In this document: positions 1 to 19,400 of the stretch, piece after piece
Numbering within the stretch: the stretch's first letter is position 1
Layout: every line of letters begins with the position of its first letter
Source: Brasenia schreberi
Lineage: Eukaryota > Streptophyta > Magnoliopsida > Nymphaeales > Cabombaceae
DNA: 64,000 nt
Assembly (NCBI GenBank): GCA_036023115.1
Contig: JAYKKT010000047.1
Span: 1,796,001-1,860,000 of the forward strand
Reading direction: 5' to 3'
Translations under genes and position numbers: made by a program
Notes under the pieces: model-generated
What the model saw: only the letters and a program-made list of their open reading frames with translations
Database searches by the model: none
What the model was told of the DNA's origin: nothing

Positions 1-907
1 AAAAGTAGAGTGTGGGAGCTCACCTAACTGATATAGTAAGAGCACTTACATTTAGCAACAAATTAATCATTTTGAGCGAAACAATTATCATCATTTTTTG
101 CCTTTTGCTTTTTTAATGATCATTATAATTACGTCAACTCATACGAAAAAAAGTGTTCTTTTTGTTTTAATCTAAACCATTCATCATCACGTCAACTCAA
201 AAAAGTAAATAAAAGTTTTAATCAAAACAACTCATCTTTATCAATAATTACATTCAATTCGCGTAGGTTTGCACCTACCACTTTTTGTTAAATTTAACGG
301 TTGTTGATAGAGTTAGCATGTGCTAGCTTTAACATTTATATATTACTCGTTAATTCATATAATCCCATGCTATCAAATATAAAAAAAAATAATGCATATT
401 AAAGTCATAAACTGACTGGTTCAGTGTCCTTTGCGATGGATGTACTGTAGTATCAAGAGTAAAATCTTTTTACTATGAACGAACTTTGAGAGTAATGGTA
501 AAAGAAGAAAAGAATAGAATGAAAGAACTGGCAAAGAGAGGGATGAAGTTGAAAATGATGAGTGAAAGAGGGATGAATGAGAAAATCCCCAAATCGTTAA
601 ACGAGGGCAAAATGGGGGACTTTCAAGGCCAGATTCTTGAAGCGTATCGGCTATTAAGGGTTGGTGGGCTGGACTGAGTCGAGCCGACTTAATTTTAGCC
701 GAGTTTAGCTTTCTCGTCAAAGGAAAGAAAACTTCTGATCTTTTTTAAATGGTTGTCTTATTTTGTTTTTTCCAACAACTTTCTCTGTAAAACCCACGTA
801 AATTGCTGTTTGGACTCTATTACAGTAAAATGCAGGAAGTGTAGTAGAACTAATTTAGATTTTTTTATGGAAATGGATAAATTTCTAGGATCAAATAATA
901 TTTTTAT
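1..907. other. AT-rich intergenic DNA, no gene seen
   Basis: AT-rich sequence with no family resemblance. The short open frames at about 421-720 overlap on opposite strands and consist of low-complexity serine/leucine or lysine/methionine runs, so I do not regard them as genes. Confidence 0.6.
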
Positions 908-1934
<1,027 letters not shown>

Positions 1935-2484
1935 ATATTATTTGGTTTGTAAGATCTTTATAATATTTACTTGAGTTAACTGTTAGCCTGACATGGAATC
2001 GAGTCCTATCAAAACAAAAAATCCGTGTAACTGATTCGATCTTGTGCGAAAAAAAGCTTAATTGTTGTATGTAACTATTAGGATTGCGATTTTAACCACT
2101 TCAAGCTCAAAGCACTCGCAGAGGGAAGCAACAAAACACATAAGTGCATATGGCTTGTAGCCGTTTGAGGTACTTCGAGAGGAATTTTCTCATCATTTTC
2201 CTTCTTCAAAATTTAGAGACGAGTGACTCGTGCTCTCTCACGACTCGTCTCAGCACTTTGAGTCGGCTGGTTGTTGAACGTCTTAATTTTCGGCTCGGCT
2301 CGGCTAGTCCTGTGGCCGGCTGAAGGAAGATGGTCAGGACCTTCGTCTCACAGCAACCAGCTGGCAAGATCAATTCCAGGTCAGATTCTGCAGTCCACGT
2401 GTTCGGTTAGTCCCTCTTTCCCTCTGACTCTCTCTCTCCTCACGTTTACACAGACACCCACACCTCCCTCTCTTTCTCTCTCTC
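1935..2484. other. Upstream region of squalene epoxidase gene
   Basis: Non-coding. It changes from AT-rich to pyrimidine-rich toward 2400-2484, with CTCTCTCTC tracts common in plant core promoters. No further element is recognised. Confidence 0.5.
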
Positions 2485-2498
2485 TATAAAGCTATAAA
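2485..2498 (+). promoter_or_regulatory. TATA box pair, squalene epoxidase promoter
   Basis: Two TATAAA motifs (2485-2490 and 2493-2498) follow a CT-rich tract and lie about 250 bp before the ATG at 2745. That spacing fits a TATA box about 30 bp upstream of a start site near 2520-2530 and a leader of about 215 nt. The transcription start is inferred. Confidence 0.5.
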
Positions 2499-2744
2499 AG
2501 TGAGGAAGAGAGAGTCGTTGCCACAAATCTAAAGAGAAATCTCAGAACCTAATCTCGTAAAGAAAGAGACACGGTTTCTTTGTTCGTTTTCTTAGTCACC
2601 ATCATCGCGTACGCTTGGCCTTTCGTTTCTCTTCACAGAGAAAGACGATTGTTTGTTCGTTTTGTTGATTGCTACCGGCGGGTAATCTCTCCTTTCCGGC
2701 GCCCGTATGCGCTGTTTCCGTTTTCCTGATAGCAAAGGGCGAGA

Positions 2745-9484
<6,740 letters not shown>

Positions 9485-9884
9485 TGTTGTAAATCTATGT
9501 GCTAGTTCGCCTCTGCCCCTGCTCCCCCTGCCCTTGTTCACATATGAGATGACTGTGTTTTCCGGAATGGCCGACTCCAGGCCCGTGACTTCTGGTTCTG
9601 TTGTCCCCCATTTTCTTGTAGACACTGCAGTTTTATGTCATTGGCAATATGTGATGATTGTGGTTTTTGGCATGCAACCGCACACTCCTCTTATCATCTG
9701 TTATTGTTCGTTGTGGCCCTCGTCTTGTATTTCAGCTGGGGATGTTCTACATGTTTAAAACCAGCACTTGTTTCCCCTTTTATAGCTGGTTTCGACTAGC
9801 CAAGTAGCTGCCTTTCACAGCCAATATGCATAGTATTCTCGACACGGGGTCGACCCCATGATCGTCTTTTCGACTAGGCTTAAC

Positions 9885-10485
9885 CAGTAGCGACTTCTTG
9901 ATTTTAAGGGATTGAAAGTGGCTTTACATTTCGGGTGGCTAATTGGATTGTTCCAATAGCACAAGTTATTCTTCATGGCCAAATGTTTAATCGGTTTTAT
10001 TCATGAGTTAATAACTTAATAATCTGCTTGTGGTATGTTATAGATGCTGTCACTGTCGAACACCACACTGGATGATGGTGATGCAACATGAACTCGGAAA
10101 TATCAACAAATTTATGGTACTTTGAGAAACTAAATTTTTTGTTTGAGTTTACAAACATTCCCAGGATCTACGGGAATGCTGAAAACCTACCCAGGGTCGG
10201 TAGTCCGTGTGGTTGAAAAAAAAGAAGTTAGAGTCTAGTTCTCAAGTTGGTTCCATAGATCAAGTCAATGCCATCAAACACAACTAGTATGTGTGTGTGC
10301 ATTCTTGTGTGCCGGTCTAACTGACATGTAAAACCTTGTGGTTCGAATATCCTGAGCAAGTTGGAGTTCAGTGAGCTTAACTAGTTTCTCTTGCATGCAG
10401 CAGGTGGATCCAATTACTGAGGATGAGGATGGTGATGGCGACAATTATGGGGAACAATGTTGCTAAACAAATCATGGTAAAATTG
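9885..10485 (+). pseudogene. Inverted, truncated copy of NAC-alpha intron 1 / exon 2
   Basis: On the plus strand this stretch parallels the antisense-oriented NAC-alpha gene at 25.2-28.0 kb. Shared landmarks read in NAC-alpha sense are AAGGGATTGAAAGT, GGGTGGCTAATTGGATT, CATGAGTTAATAAC, AGATGCTGTCACTG, TGAGCAAGTT and GAGTTCAGTGAGCTTAACTA. The copy then runs through the acceptor TTGCATGCAG into a damaged exon 2 whose start corresponds to [13 protein letters not shown]. Relative to the parent it lacks about 45 bp near 9900 and several hundred bp before 10290. It ends just after the exon 2 donor region, with no exon 1, 3 or 4. It includes intron sequence, so it arose by DNA duplication and not by retroposition. 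It cannot encode NAC-alpha. Confidence 0.9.
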
Positions 10486-12419
10486 CCTGATACGACATGA
10501 TTCGGCCTTTCTTAAGATATTGAATCGATGCTTCATCTTTTTCATATTTAAAATTTACAATTTATAAATTTTGCTGTGTTGTTAGAAGTGGCAATGTAAT
10601 TCCAATGGCACTTGCAGGATTCTGCTAGTTACTTTTCAGCGTCAACACTGAGTCAAGCTGATCCGACACGGCCAAATTTTATGAATCTTTTTGCAAGATG
10701 GTTCCATTAAAGATCCAATAACTGCAACAATGCTCCAATTTACCAACCCATGTTTTCATTAACATTTTCAAAATATCACATGAATTTTCCTAGTATTACT
10801 TTTCTCAGGGCTTGATCATGTTGACCTCCTTTTACCGGCTTGGTGAATTCCTGCATATCCAAACGGCAGTTTTCTCACCAACAGTTAAAGCATTCTATGC
10901 ATTGACTCTTTCCGGACCCCTGAAAAGCTGTGTTAATTGGATCCGGAATCCCATCTTGGATCTCATCCTTGTTTATTATAAGCAATCCGGGTTACACATA
11001 TCCCTATCAGATATGTGTGTCCTGGATATTGAACCGGTGACCTTTTGTGTGAATGTCCGTTCGGGTCAACCAGTAACCAGGTATTATCATGGCTCACTTG
11101 TCCTAAAATCTAGTGAACAGGATTAAATCTAAATCACAGAAAGAAAAGCTTCTTCATGACTAAGGGTGTGTTCATGGTGAGGTTCGGTTAAGTTCTAAGA
11201 TCAACCTCAAAGCAAACCAATATAGTCGGTTCTCAATTTTTGGGAGCTAAACAAGGCCATTATAACCCATAAACTGAACCAAACCACACCATGGTTCCAG
11301 TTTGGCTCAATCCAAATTCATGGTTCATTATATTTTAATATGTCGATACATGACACTATAGTGTACTAATATATAACCAATCACATAAAGTGCTCGCGAA
11401 ACTATAGAATAAGTTGTTCACATATAAAAGACTTTGATACGATAGTGCAAACTTTTGGTTTTTATTAGTTAAAAATTGGAAACTGAACAAGGCTTTATTT
11501 ATATAAATAGATATATTCCAATATAGTTTTGCTTTGGATCTAACTGTCCGATTCGAACTTCAAAACATGAACAGAACCATACAAAAGGATTTTTTCTTTC
11601 AAGTTGAATGAAGCCAAACACGACCGCCATTTTCTGTCGGTTTCACCGGCTTGAATCAGTTCTTCGAATGCCCCTATTCATGACACAAACATGTTGAACT
11701 AGCTTCTTACCAGATAAAGTTATTTGTCGGTTGAATCAATGCATCAACTATAAATGCTGCACCATCTATAGAGGTAGAAGAAGAATGCATCAACATGAGC
11801 GGTTTTGGATCTTGCTTCTCTTAAGAAAATCTCTTCTATTCAAAAACCCAAAATATCTTTATTTTGCAAATTCCCATAAAAATGAGATAAATGTAAGACA
11901 AATGTCTTAAGACATGGGTCATTATCCTAATATTCAAAATCCCAAAATATCCTGATTTTGCAAATTTGGAATTGGGGTAGGAGAAGAATTGGTAGATAAT
12001 AATCAATACGAAGCTGGTGGATTTCTTGACTTTGGAATGCTTTTCACTGAATTTAATATGGCAGCTGATGTAATTGCCCTTATTCAATTCAGATTTTCAA
12101 ATTTCAAAAGGAATCTCTTTATTCCTAAGAAAAGTAGGCATGAGTACAACAGTAAACAACAGCAAACACTCCCCAAAAGGAAACAATAAGACAACTAAAC
12201 ATTTCCTAAACTCATATTGGTGTTCGTTCAATTTGAACTCATTTTTGCATGGACCCAGGCTCTCATGGTGAGGGCGACCTAAATATCGAGACACACTGCT
12301 CATAAAGATGATGTAGGACATGCAATAAGGTTGCTAGCATCGGCCCATATCATATGATACATTATTCAAAGTTGGTACTTTGTCTCCACTCTATGCTGTT
12401 CCGGGAGACAATACTGAAG
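10486..12419. other. Intergenic DNA, no gene recognised
   Basis: Mixed repeats and AT-rich DNA. A start near 11161 (AAGGGTGTGTTCATGGT) resembles edges of plant non-autonomous elements, but no terminal inverted repeat could be paired. Short open frames (for example 10812-11126) lack family resemblance. Confidence 0.5.
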
Positions 12420-12950
12420 TGCATTACATAAGAAGGCGAGCAGGTTATTATACTTCAAAAGTGTGACAATCGTGGATAGTAATGAAGACGTAAAGAAGGT
12501 ATCATTAAAGTTAAAAGATAAATATTATACAACAATAATTATATATACTATATTTTATGATTTTGAGTGTTGAAGGTTAATCATCAATATGTACAAAAGA
12601 TTTTCAGAGTAGAAAGGAAGATGTTGAGATTGATGAGTGGTTACACAAGAAAAGATCATACGCGAATGAGGTTATTAGAAACAAATTGAGAGTGATACTA
12701 ATATATGATAAAAGAAGAGAAAATCAATTAAAATAGTTTGAACACGTAGAAAGACTACCAAATGAAGCTATGATAATAAGGTATGAGAAACTATATTGTG
12801 AAATTGTTAAAATAAGAAGAAAAGAACCACAAATATATTAGAAGAATACAATAAAAAACATGATCAAGTTCTATAGAAAGTTTGGAAACAAAGAATCATA
12901 TAACCTCTCCATCTAGTATGGGAAAAAATTGAGTTAGTGCTTTCATATAG
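12420..12950 (+). mobile_element. RTE LINE 3' fragment, degenerate
   Basis: Plus-strand remnants of the RT C-terminal region (pieces equivalent to [25 protein letters not shown] and IRGYEKL in broken frames) run to the diagnostic end CCATCTAGTATGGGAAAAAA near 12925. Many stops and indels mark an old copy. It lies between the NAC-alpha fragment and the WRKY promoter. Confidence 0.8.
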
Positions 12951-13362
12951 TCAACCTTAACCTTATTCGAGCTTTGATTTTCTCCTCCATAAATTTCTAC
13001 ATTTTTTTATTATAAATAAGGTTTTGTATGTTTCTAGTTCTAAAGATCAAGCAAGAACCAATTCGAACCAAGACCGGGTCAGTTCATTCAAACCAGCCCT
13101 ACCGGATGATCACTCAAATTGTTTCAAACAGTAAGTCTGTAACTGGGAAGAGGGAGAGAAGAAAAGGAGAGAAGGACAAAACTGTAATTATTGAGAGAAT
13201 GAAAAAGTCAAAAATACAGAACCGATCGTTCTCCCTCATATAACCCTACCAACGTTTTTACCTTTCACTTTTTAGAGAGAGAGAGGGAGAGAGTTTTAGA
13301 GAATTTTAGAGAGAGAGAGATGTGATGTCAGAGCGAGAAACGAGACTCACTCGTTGCCGTGC
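12951..13362. promoter_or_regulatory. Presumed promoter and leader of the WRKY gene
   Basis: Region ahead of the WRKY coding exon. CATATAACCC near 13237 is a weak TATA-like site and is followed by GA-rich tracts (13275-13320) typical of plant leaders. I recognise no W-box cluster with confidence. The assignment is positional. Confidence 0.4.
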
Positions 13363-13425
13363 ATGAAAACCAAAAGCCCCCCACCCATGGCTACGACCGT
13401 CCCAGGAAGCTCTGGAGCACCCTGA
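13363..13425 (+). promoter_or_regulatory. In-frame 20-codon upstream ORF of the WRKY gene
   Basis: ATG at 13363 opens a 20-codon frame (MKTKSPPPMATTVPGSSGAP) that ends in TGA at 13423-13425. It has the same phase as the WRKY start at 13441, only five codons further on. It could be a genuine regulatory uORF. Alternatively, it is the former N-terminus cut off by a nonsense change; the MATTVPG segment looks like an ordinary protein start. Confidence 0.55.
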
Positions 13426-13440
13426 ATACCGCCTTGGCTC

Positions 13441-16400
13441 ATGGCCCAAAACCGGGTGCCGGGGATCGCCCACTCCGTCTCGGAGAAGCCCCCAGCCGCC
13501 GGCGCAGCTCCACTTTCCGCCATGTTCTCCGGCAACGATTCCGGTGGCTCCGACTCACAATTCTTCACCGGCCTCCTTTCCGGCGCAATGGCCTCCACCG
13601 CAGACTCCGTCCTCGTTTCCAAATCGCTAGCTGTTCCCTCGCAGTCACTGCTCATACCGTCGCCGGATTCCCCCGCCTTTCTCCCCTCCGACCAGGTCAT
13701 CTCAGCCCTCTCTCTCTCTCTCAGTTTGTAGCTGAGCTCATGTGGGCTGTGGGAGCTTAATTTTGTGAGTTCGAAGTGTTAGGTTTTGTGTATGAGTGAC
13801 CTTTCACGGAGATTGGGTTGATTGGCCTCGTTTTCGTGAGGGTTAGGGTTTTGAAAAGTTCGATTTTTGCTTATTTCCTTCGGTTGTTCTTTACTCGTGT
13901 GCCAATCGGAGCTCGGATATCGAGTTTCGGAGCTCATTTTTGTGCAATTCGCAGGAAATCTCTCCTTTTACTTGGTTTTACTTCTTGAAATGATCTTCGT
14001 CTCTCTCTGTGGTCGTAATTGAGGTGTTGATAGGCATTAGAGATGGTGATTCTTGCTGGTATGGAGCTTGGGAGCTCGTTTTTGGGCAATTAGCAGGAAA
14101 TTTCTCCCTGTTACTACGTTTTACTGTTTGAAATGATCGTGGTTCTCTCTGCGGTTGTAATGGAGGTGTTGGTAGGCATTAGAGATAGTGATTCGTGCGC
14201 TGTTGTGTGTGTGTGTGTTTAAATTGAAGTGTGGTAGGCGTTACAGTGTATGATTCTTGCTGTGGGCAGGGTCATTTCGATATCTCTTCTCCACGAATAT
14301 TGGGTGAAATTGCTCGAGCTGCTGAAGCTGAAGAACACGTTCAAATCCACTCCGAATGCTCGCAAGCAACAGGACCAGCGACAAACGCGCGCATGGGAGA
14401 GGCTACTCCGGTGCAGCAGAAACCTCAGGAGGGCAGGAGTTCAACGCCCGCCTCGGAGATGGGACTCGTTTCACAATCGGATCACAAGAACTACCCAGCT
14501 CCCGTACCGTCGGATGATGGGTACAATTGGCGCAAGTATGGGCAAAAGCAGGTTAAGGGGACAGACTATCCTCGGAGCTACTACAAATGCTCCCATCCTG
14601 ATTGTTTCATGAAGAAGAAGGTCGGGAGATCGCCGGATGGCCTTGTGACGGAGATTGTTTATAAGGGTCAACATAATCACGAGCCACCACAGCAGAGTCG
14701 ACGTGCCAAAGAAAGTGCAGTAGCGTCGGGTCCGAAGAGCCAGGGTTTGGATGGAAAGGACAATGAGGGAAGCACGGGCCTACATGGTGAGTCTGCATCT
14801 GGTGGAAAGAACAACATGGTATTGGCAGAAGATAATTTTGATTCTCGTGAAAAACATTCGAGCATTGGTTCCCACTTCGTGAGGAGCGAGAGTTTAGATA
14901 AAAAAGCAAGCCATTCGCCTTCGGTGGCCAATTCTGCGAGTCTTGCAGAAAGGGCAGCTTCCAGTGGGAATGCTGGAAGGAATGGATCTTTTGATGAAAA
15001 AGCAAGCAAGGGATCTCAAATGCACATGGTTATCACTGGGAAATGGGATTCATCTGCTAGAAACACTGGGAGCAATGAAAACTTATATGGCAAAACAAAT
15101 GAGGCATCTCAGAATCAGTACATAGTTCTCTATGAAACCAAGTCTTCCTTAGCAATGAGAGATCATGATGGCCAGACCACATCTCCCGGACCATTATCCG
15201 GATCCAGTGAGTTTGATGATGAGGGTGATGCTGACATTATGTGGGACAAGCAGCATGGCCTTGAGCCACTGTTGGTGCAAAAGTATGGTCCATGAAACTG
15301 CTTGCTTATGTTCTATTATCATGTGTAAATTCATTGAGATGCTTGTGGTTCGTAAGTTTCAGGAGTATGGACACTTTGTTGCTTGATTCAACTCCTACGA
15401 CTCCCAAAACACCAAGGGAGTCTCGAGTTGTAGTTCAATCAACTAATGAAAAGGATAGTATGGATGATGGCTACAGATGGCGCAAGTATGGTCAGAAAAT
15501 TGTGAAGGGAAATCCCAACCCCAGGTGAGTGCTTTTATGCCTTCAAGCATGTAGATGGTTGTTTCCTTGCTATCTTACTTAATACCTTAATGCTAGAATT
15601 TCTTGTTGAAGTTGTAGTGCAATTCTTACCTCAGATTGCAAATTGCACCCACTTCCATTAACCCTTGTATTGATCAATATTTGTTTGATTCACTCACAAG
15701 TTAGATGAATGACTTGTGTTTTGAGTGATGAAACAATTGAGAAGTTTTAGATTAATGGGGATTCAGGCAAGGTCAGGTAGTTAAAACATAGGAACCATAA
15801 GTGTGAACAGAGTTACTCCATGGTTATCCTTCAATTTATCATTTATATGATTGGTATCGTTTCCATCTCTCTTCTATCCGAGTGCTGAAGCATTTGAGAG
15901 GTTTTAGATCGTCGGCAATCAAGGCAAGATCAGGGCAGTGAAAACAGAGGGACCGAAACTGGTATTGATAGTCTCGGTTGGAACTTGCTATCCAACTTAT
16001 GGTTGATAAAACTTGCACTCATGTTAAAGGACCTCTTCCACTGTATTGGTTACTTAGCTTTCCATACGATAAGAATAAAGCAGAAGATGGTTTCAAGATG
16101 GAAAAGTATGTTTTGGCACTAACTATTCTAGAGACTTTTAGCTATAAGTTCTAACTTAAAGATAGTCTCGTTTTATGCCACCATGACACTTCACAAAATA
16201 GTAATCTAATATTACTATTTTGGTGAATAATAACCTATGGACGCCGGGTTTTTCTTTTAGTTTTACGAGAAAGTATATGATTTACACTTGCAATTTGGAC
16301 TCTCACCCATGATTCTTGAAATTGCCATATTCTATATCTATACCTGCACCCATGTGGCATAGGGGGTGACTTTATGTGGTTACGATGACCTAATAGGTTT

Positions 16401-19400
16401 TTGGCCATATCCATGGTAGACACTTGGAACGTGTATGACAATGATCTATAATTTCCTAAAAAGTGTTGGAAAGAAAAGATAAAACATGATCTTGTTTCTT
16501 TGGAGTTAAATACTACACAATATACAGCACAATGGTGACTAGGACCCATGTAGCTGACCCCACTTGTGCAACCCCTTGGTGCTTTTCAATGAAGCTTGCT
16601 TACCAAAAAAGAGTGTTGGTGACATCACTTAGTCTTGATTGAGGCTTGGTTTTGATTTTTGTTGGATAGGATGTTCGGTGCCTTTGGCCCTCAAGTAGTT
16701 TTCCCCATTCTACTGGCCCAACACATTGAGAATTTTTTTTATTACATATTATTGAAGCGGCAGTTCAGGGGTAATGGTGCTACCTCTTGTAGATTTTGTA
16801 TCTGTAATCCGAAAAACTAGGTGTGCTACAAGGTAGACGATTCGAGGGAGCAAGAAGAGTGTTTTTAGATAATGAATTTGATGCATTGATGACTTATTTG
16901 TATGTATGCCTAAGTCTTTGTTCATGCTGGAAGACTGATATTGGATTTACATAATTTCTATGTTGCATCAGCTTATGTCTTATCAGTTTTTTGGAGGGTT
17001 CCTATATGACCAATCATTGATGTCGTTTTCATAAATCATAGTGTTGTTCCCAAGCCCGAATAAAGGAGGAGGGTTGCATTAGGCTTCTGACAACCAACGT
17101 AAAACTTTGTCGGACGTATCTACCATGGATTCTATAAATTATGAGCATTGCGTTGGGGCATTTCCTCTTAGCGATGCACTGTACAATAAAAATAAAGCAA
17201 GGGCCTCTACATCTTTACCCGAATGTAGTGAATCAATTGTAGAGAGGGTTTTCACATCATGAATGGTATGGGTAAAGAAGTTAGTCCCGCTATATTGTCA
17301 TTCGAATGTAGTGAACAAGTTACAACAAGGGTCTTCACATTTTCGGCATGCACGGATGTAGAAGTAAGGAAGCTAGTCCTAGATAATAAAATTCGTATTG
17401 GTACTTGAAATATCATAACATTAACCAACAAGTTAATGAAGGTGATATATACTATGATTAAGAGAAAGATTCATATTCTATGTTTACAAGAGACAAAGTG
17501 GGTTGGAGAAAAAGCAAAAGAGATTGATAATACACGTTTTAAATTATGGTACTTAGAAAAGGAAAGTGATTGAAATGGAGTTAGTATTATTATAAATAAA
17601 GATTTAAAGGACAGTGTAGTAGACATACAACGATATGGAGACCGAATTATGATAGTGAAATTAGTGTTATTTGAATATAATTTGTGCTTATGCACCCCAA
17701 GTAGGATTAAAAGATAGTATAAAGAAGGCTTTTGGGGAGAAGTTAGACAAAATAATTCAAAGAATTCCACAAAGGGACATGATTTGTTTGGGAAGAGACT
17801 TAAATGGACATATCGGTAAAGATGCATTAGGATATCAAGGTATTCATGAAAACTGTGGTTTTGGGGATATAAATGAGGGTAGAGAGATTTTAAATTTTGC
17901 TATGGCTTTTGATCTTTATAGCCAATACAATTTTCAAAAAATGAGATGAACATTTAATTACTTATAAGAGTAGCTTGTCACAAACACAAATTGATTATTT
18001 TGTTTGGAGGAAAAAGATAGATCATGTTATAAAGATTGGAAGATAATTCTAGGAGAAAGCATAACTACTCAACATCGACTTTTAGTAATGGATTTACAGG
18101 TTAAAAAGTGAACAAAAAAGAATAGAGTTCATAGAGTTATTCAGACTAGACGGTGGAACCTCAAATGTGAAAAAGAAGATATTTTTAAAAAAAAGTTCTT
18201 CAAGGAGATATTTTGAATTATGTAGGTACACCTGATATGGAGAATAATATGGTTATAAATATTAGAAAAGTGATAAAAGATGTGAGGCGAATCTCAAGGA
18301 GGCGTACCAGCACAAAAAGAAGCTTGGTGGTGGAGTGAAGTGGTGCAAGATAAAATCAAGAAAAAAAGGCATATTACAAAGTGCATTATGCTAAGAAGAC
18401 TAGTGAAACTTTGAGACTTATAAGAAAGCAAGGAAAGAAGCGAAGAAGGCCATTAGTGAAGCAAAATCCAAAATTTTGGGAGGATTTATATAAAAAGCGT
18501 AACTCAAAAGAAGGTGAAAGAGATATTTTTAGGATAGCTAGGACTAGAGATATAGCCGAACCCATCTAGTATGGGAAAAGGCTTTGTTGTTGTTGTTAAG
18601 GCTAGAGATAAGAAAACTAAGGATCTTACTTTTGTTAGATGCATCAAAGATTAGGATGAGAAGATTTTAGTGGCGAATGATAATATAAAAAATAGATGAA
18701 AAATTTATTTATATAAGTTTTTTAATAAAAATACAGAAGCTAGTATTAGCTTAGGAGAGCTAGTCAAATTGGAAAAGTATATAAACCACAATTTCTATTG
18801 GCGTATTCAAAACAATGAAGTCAAAGAGACTCTTAAATATATGATGGTTAGTAAATCTATAGGACCAAATAATATTACTATAGAAGTATGAAAATTTCGA
18901 GGAGAGATAGAGCTCACTTGGCTCACAAGACTATTTAATGAAATATAGAGAACCTAAAAGATGCCTGAAAAATGGAGAGTGAGTACACTTATACCCATAT
19001 ATAAGAACAAGAGAGACATTCATAATTGTGTGAATTATCAAGGTATTAAGTTAACGAGTCATACTATGAAATTATGGAAAAGGATTATCGAACATAAGTT
19101 AAAAAAAAGTATCAAGTACAATAGAGAACCAATTCGGATTCATGCCCGGTAGATCTACTATTGAAGCAATTCACCTATTGAGACAGCTTATGAAACATTT
19201 TAGAGCAAAAGAGAAGAACATTCATATGATATTTATTGATCTAGAAAAAACTTATGATAGAGTGTCAAGAAACTTTTTTGAGAACCTTGGAAAAGAGAGG
19301 TATCCCATTGACATACATAAATTTTATAAAGAGACATGTATGATGGTGCAAATGAGTACTCAAAGGAATATAGACTGTTAATATTGGGTTACACAAGGGA

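Noticed and set aside
13347..13760. Long frames on the minus strand and in the +1 frame over WRKY exon 1
   Set aside because: GC-rich coding DNA gives open shadow frames; the 13441 frame has WRKY-family motifs and correct splicing.
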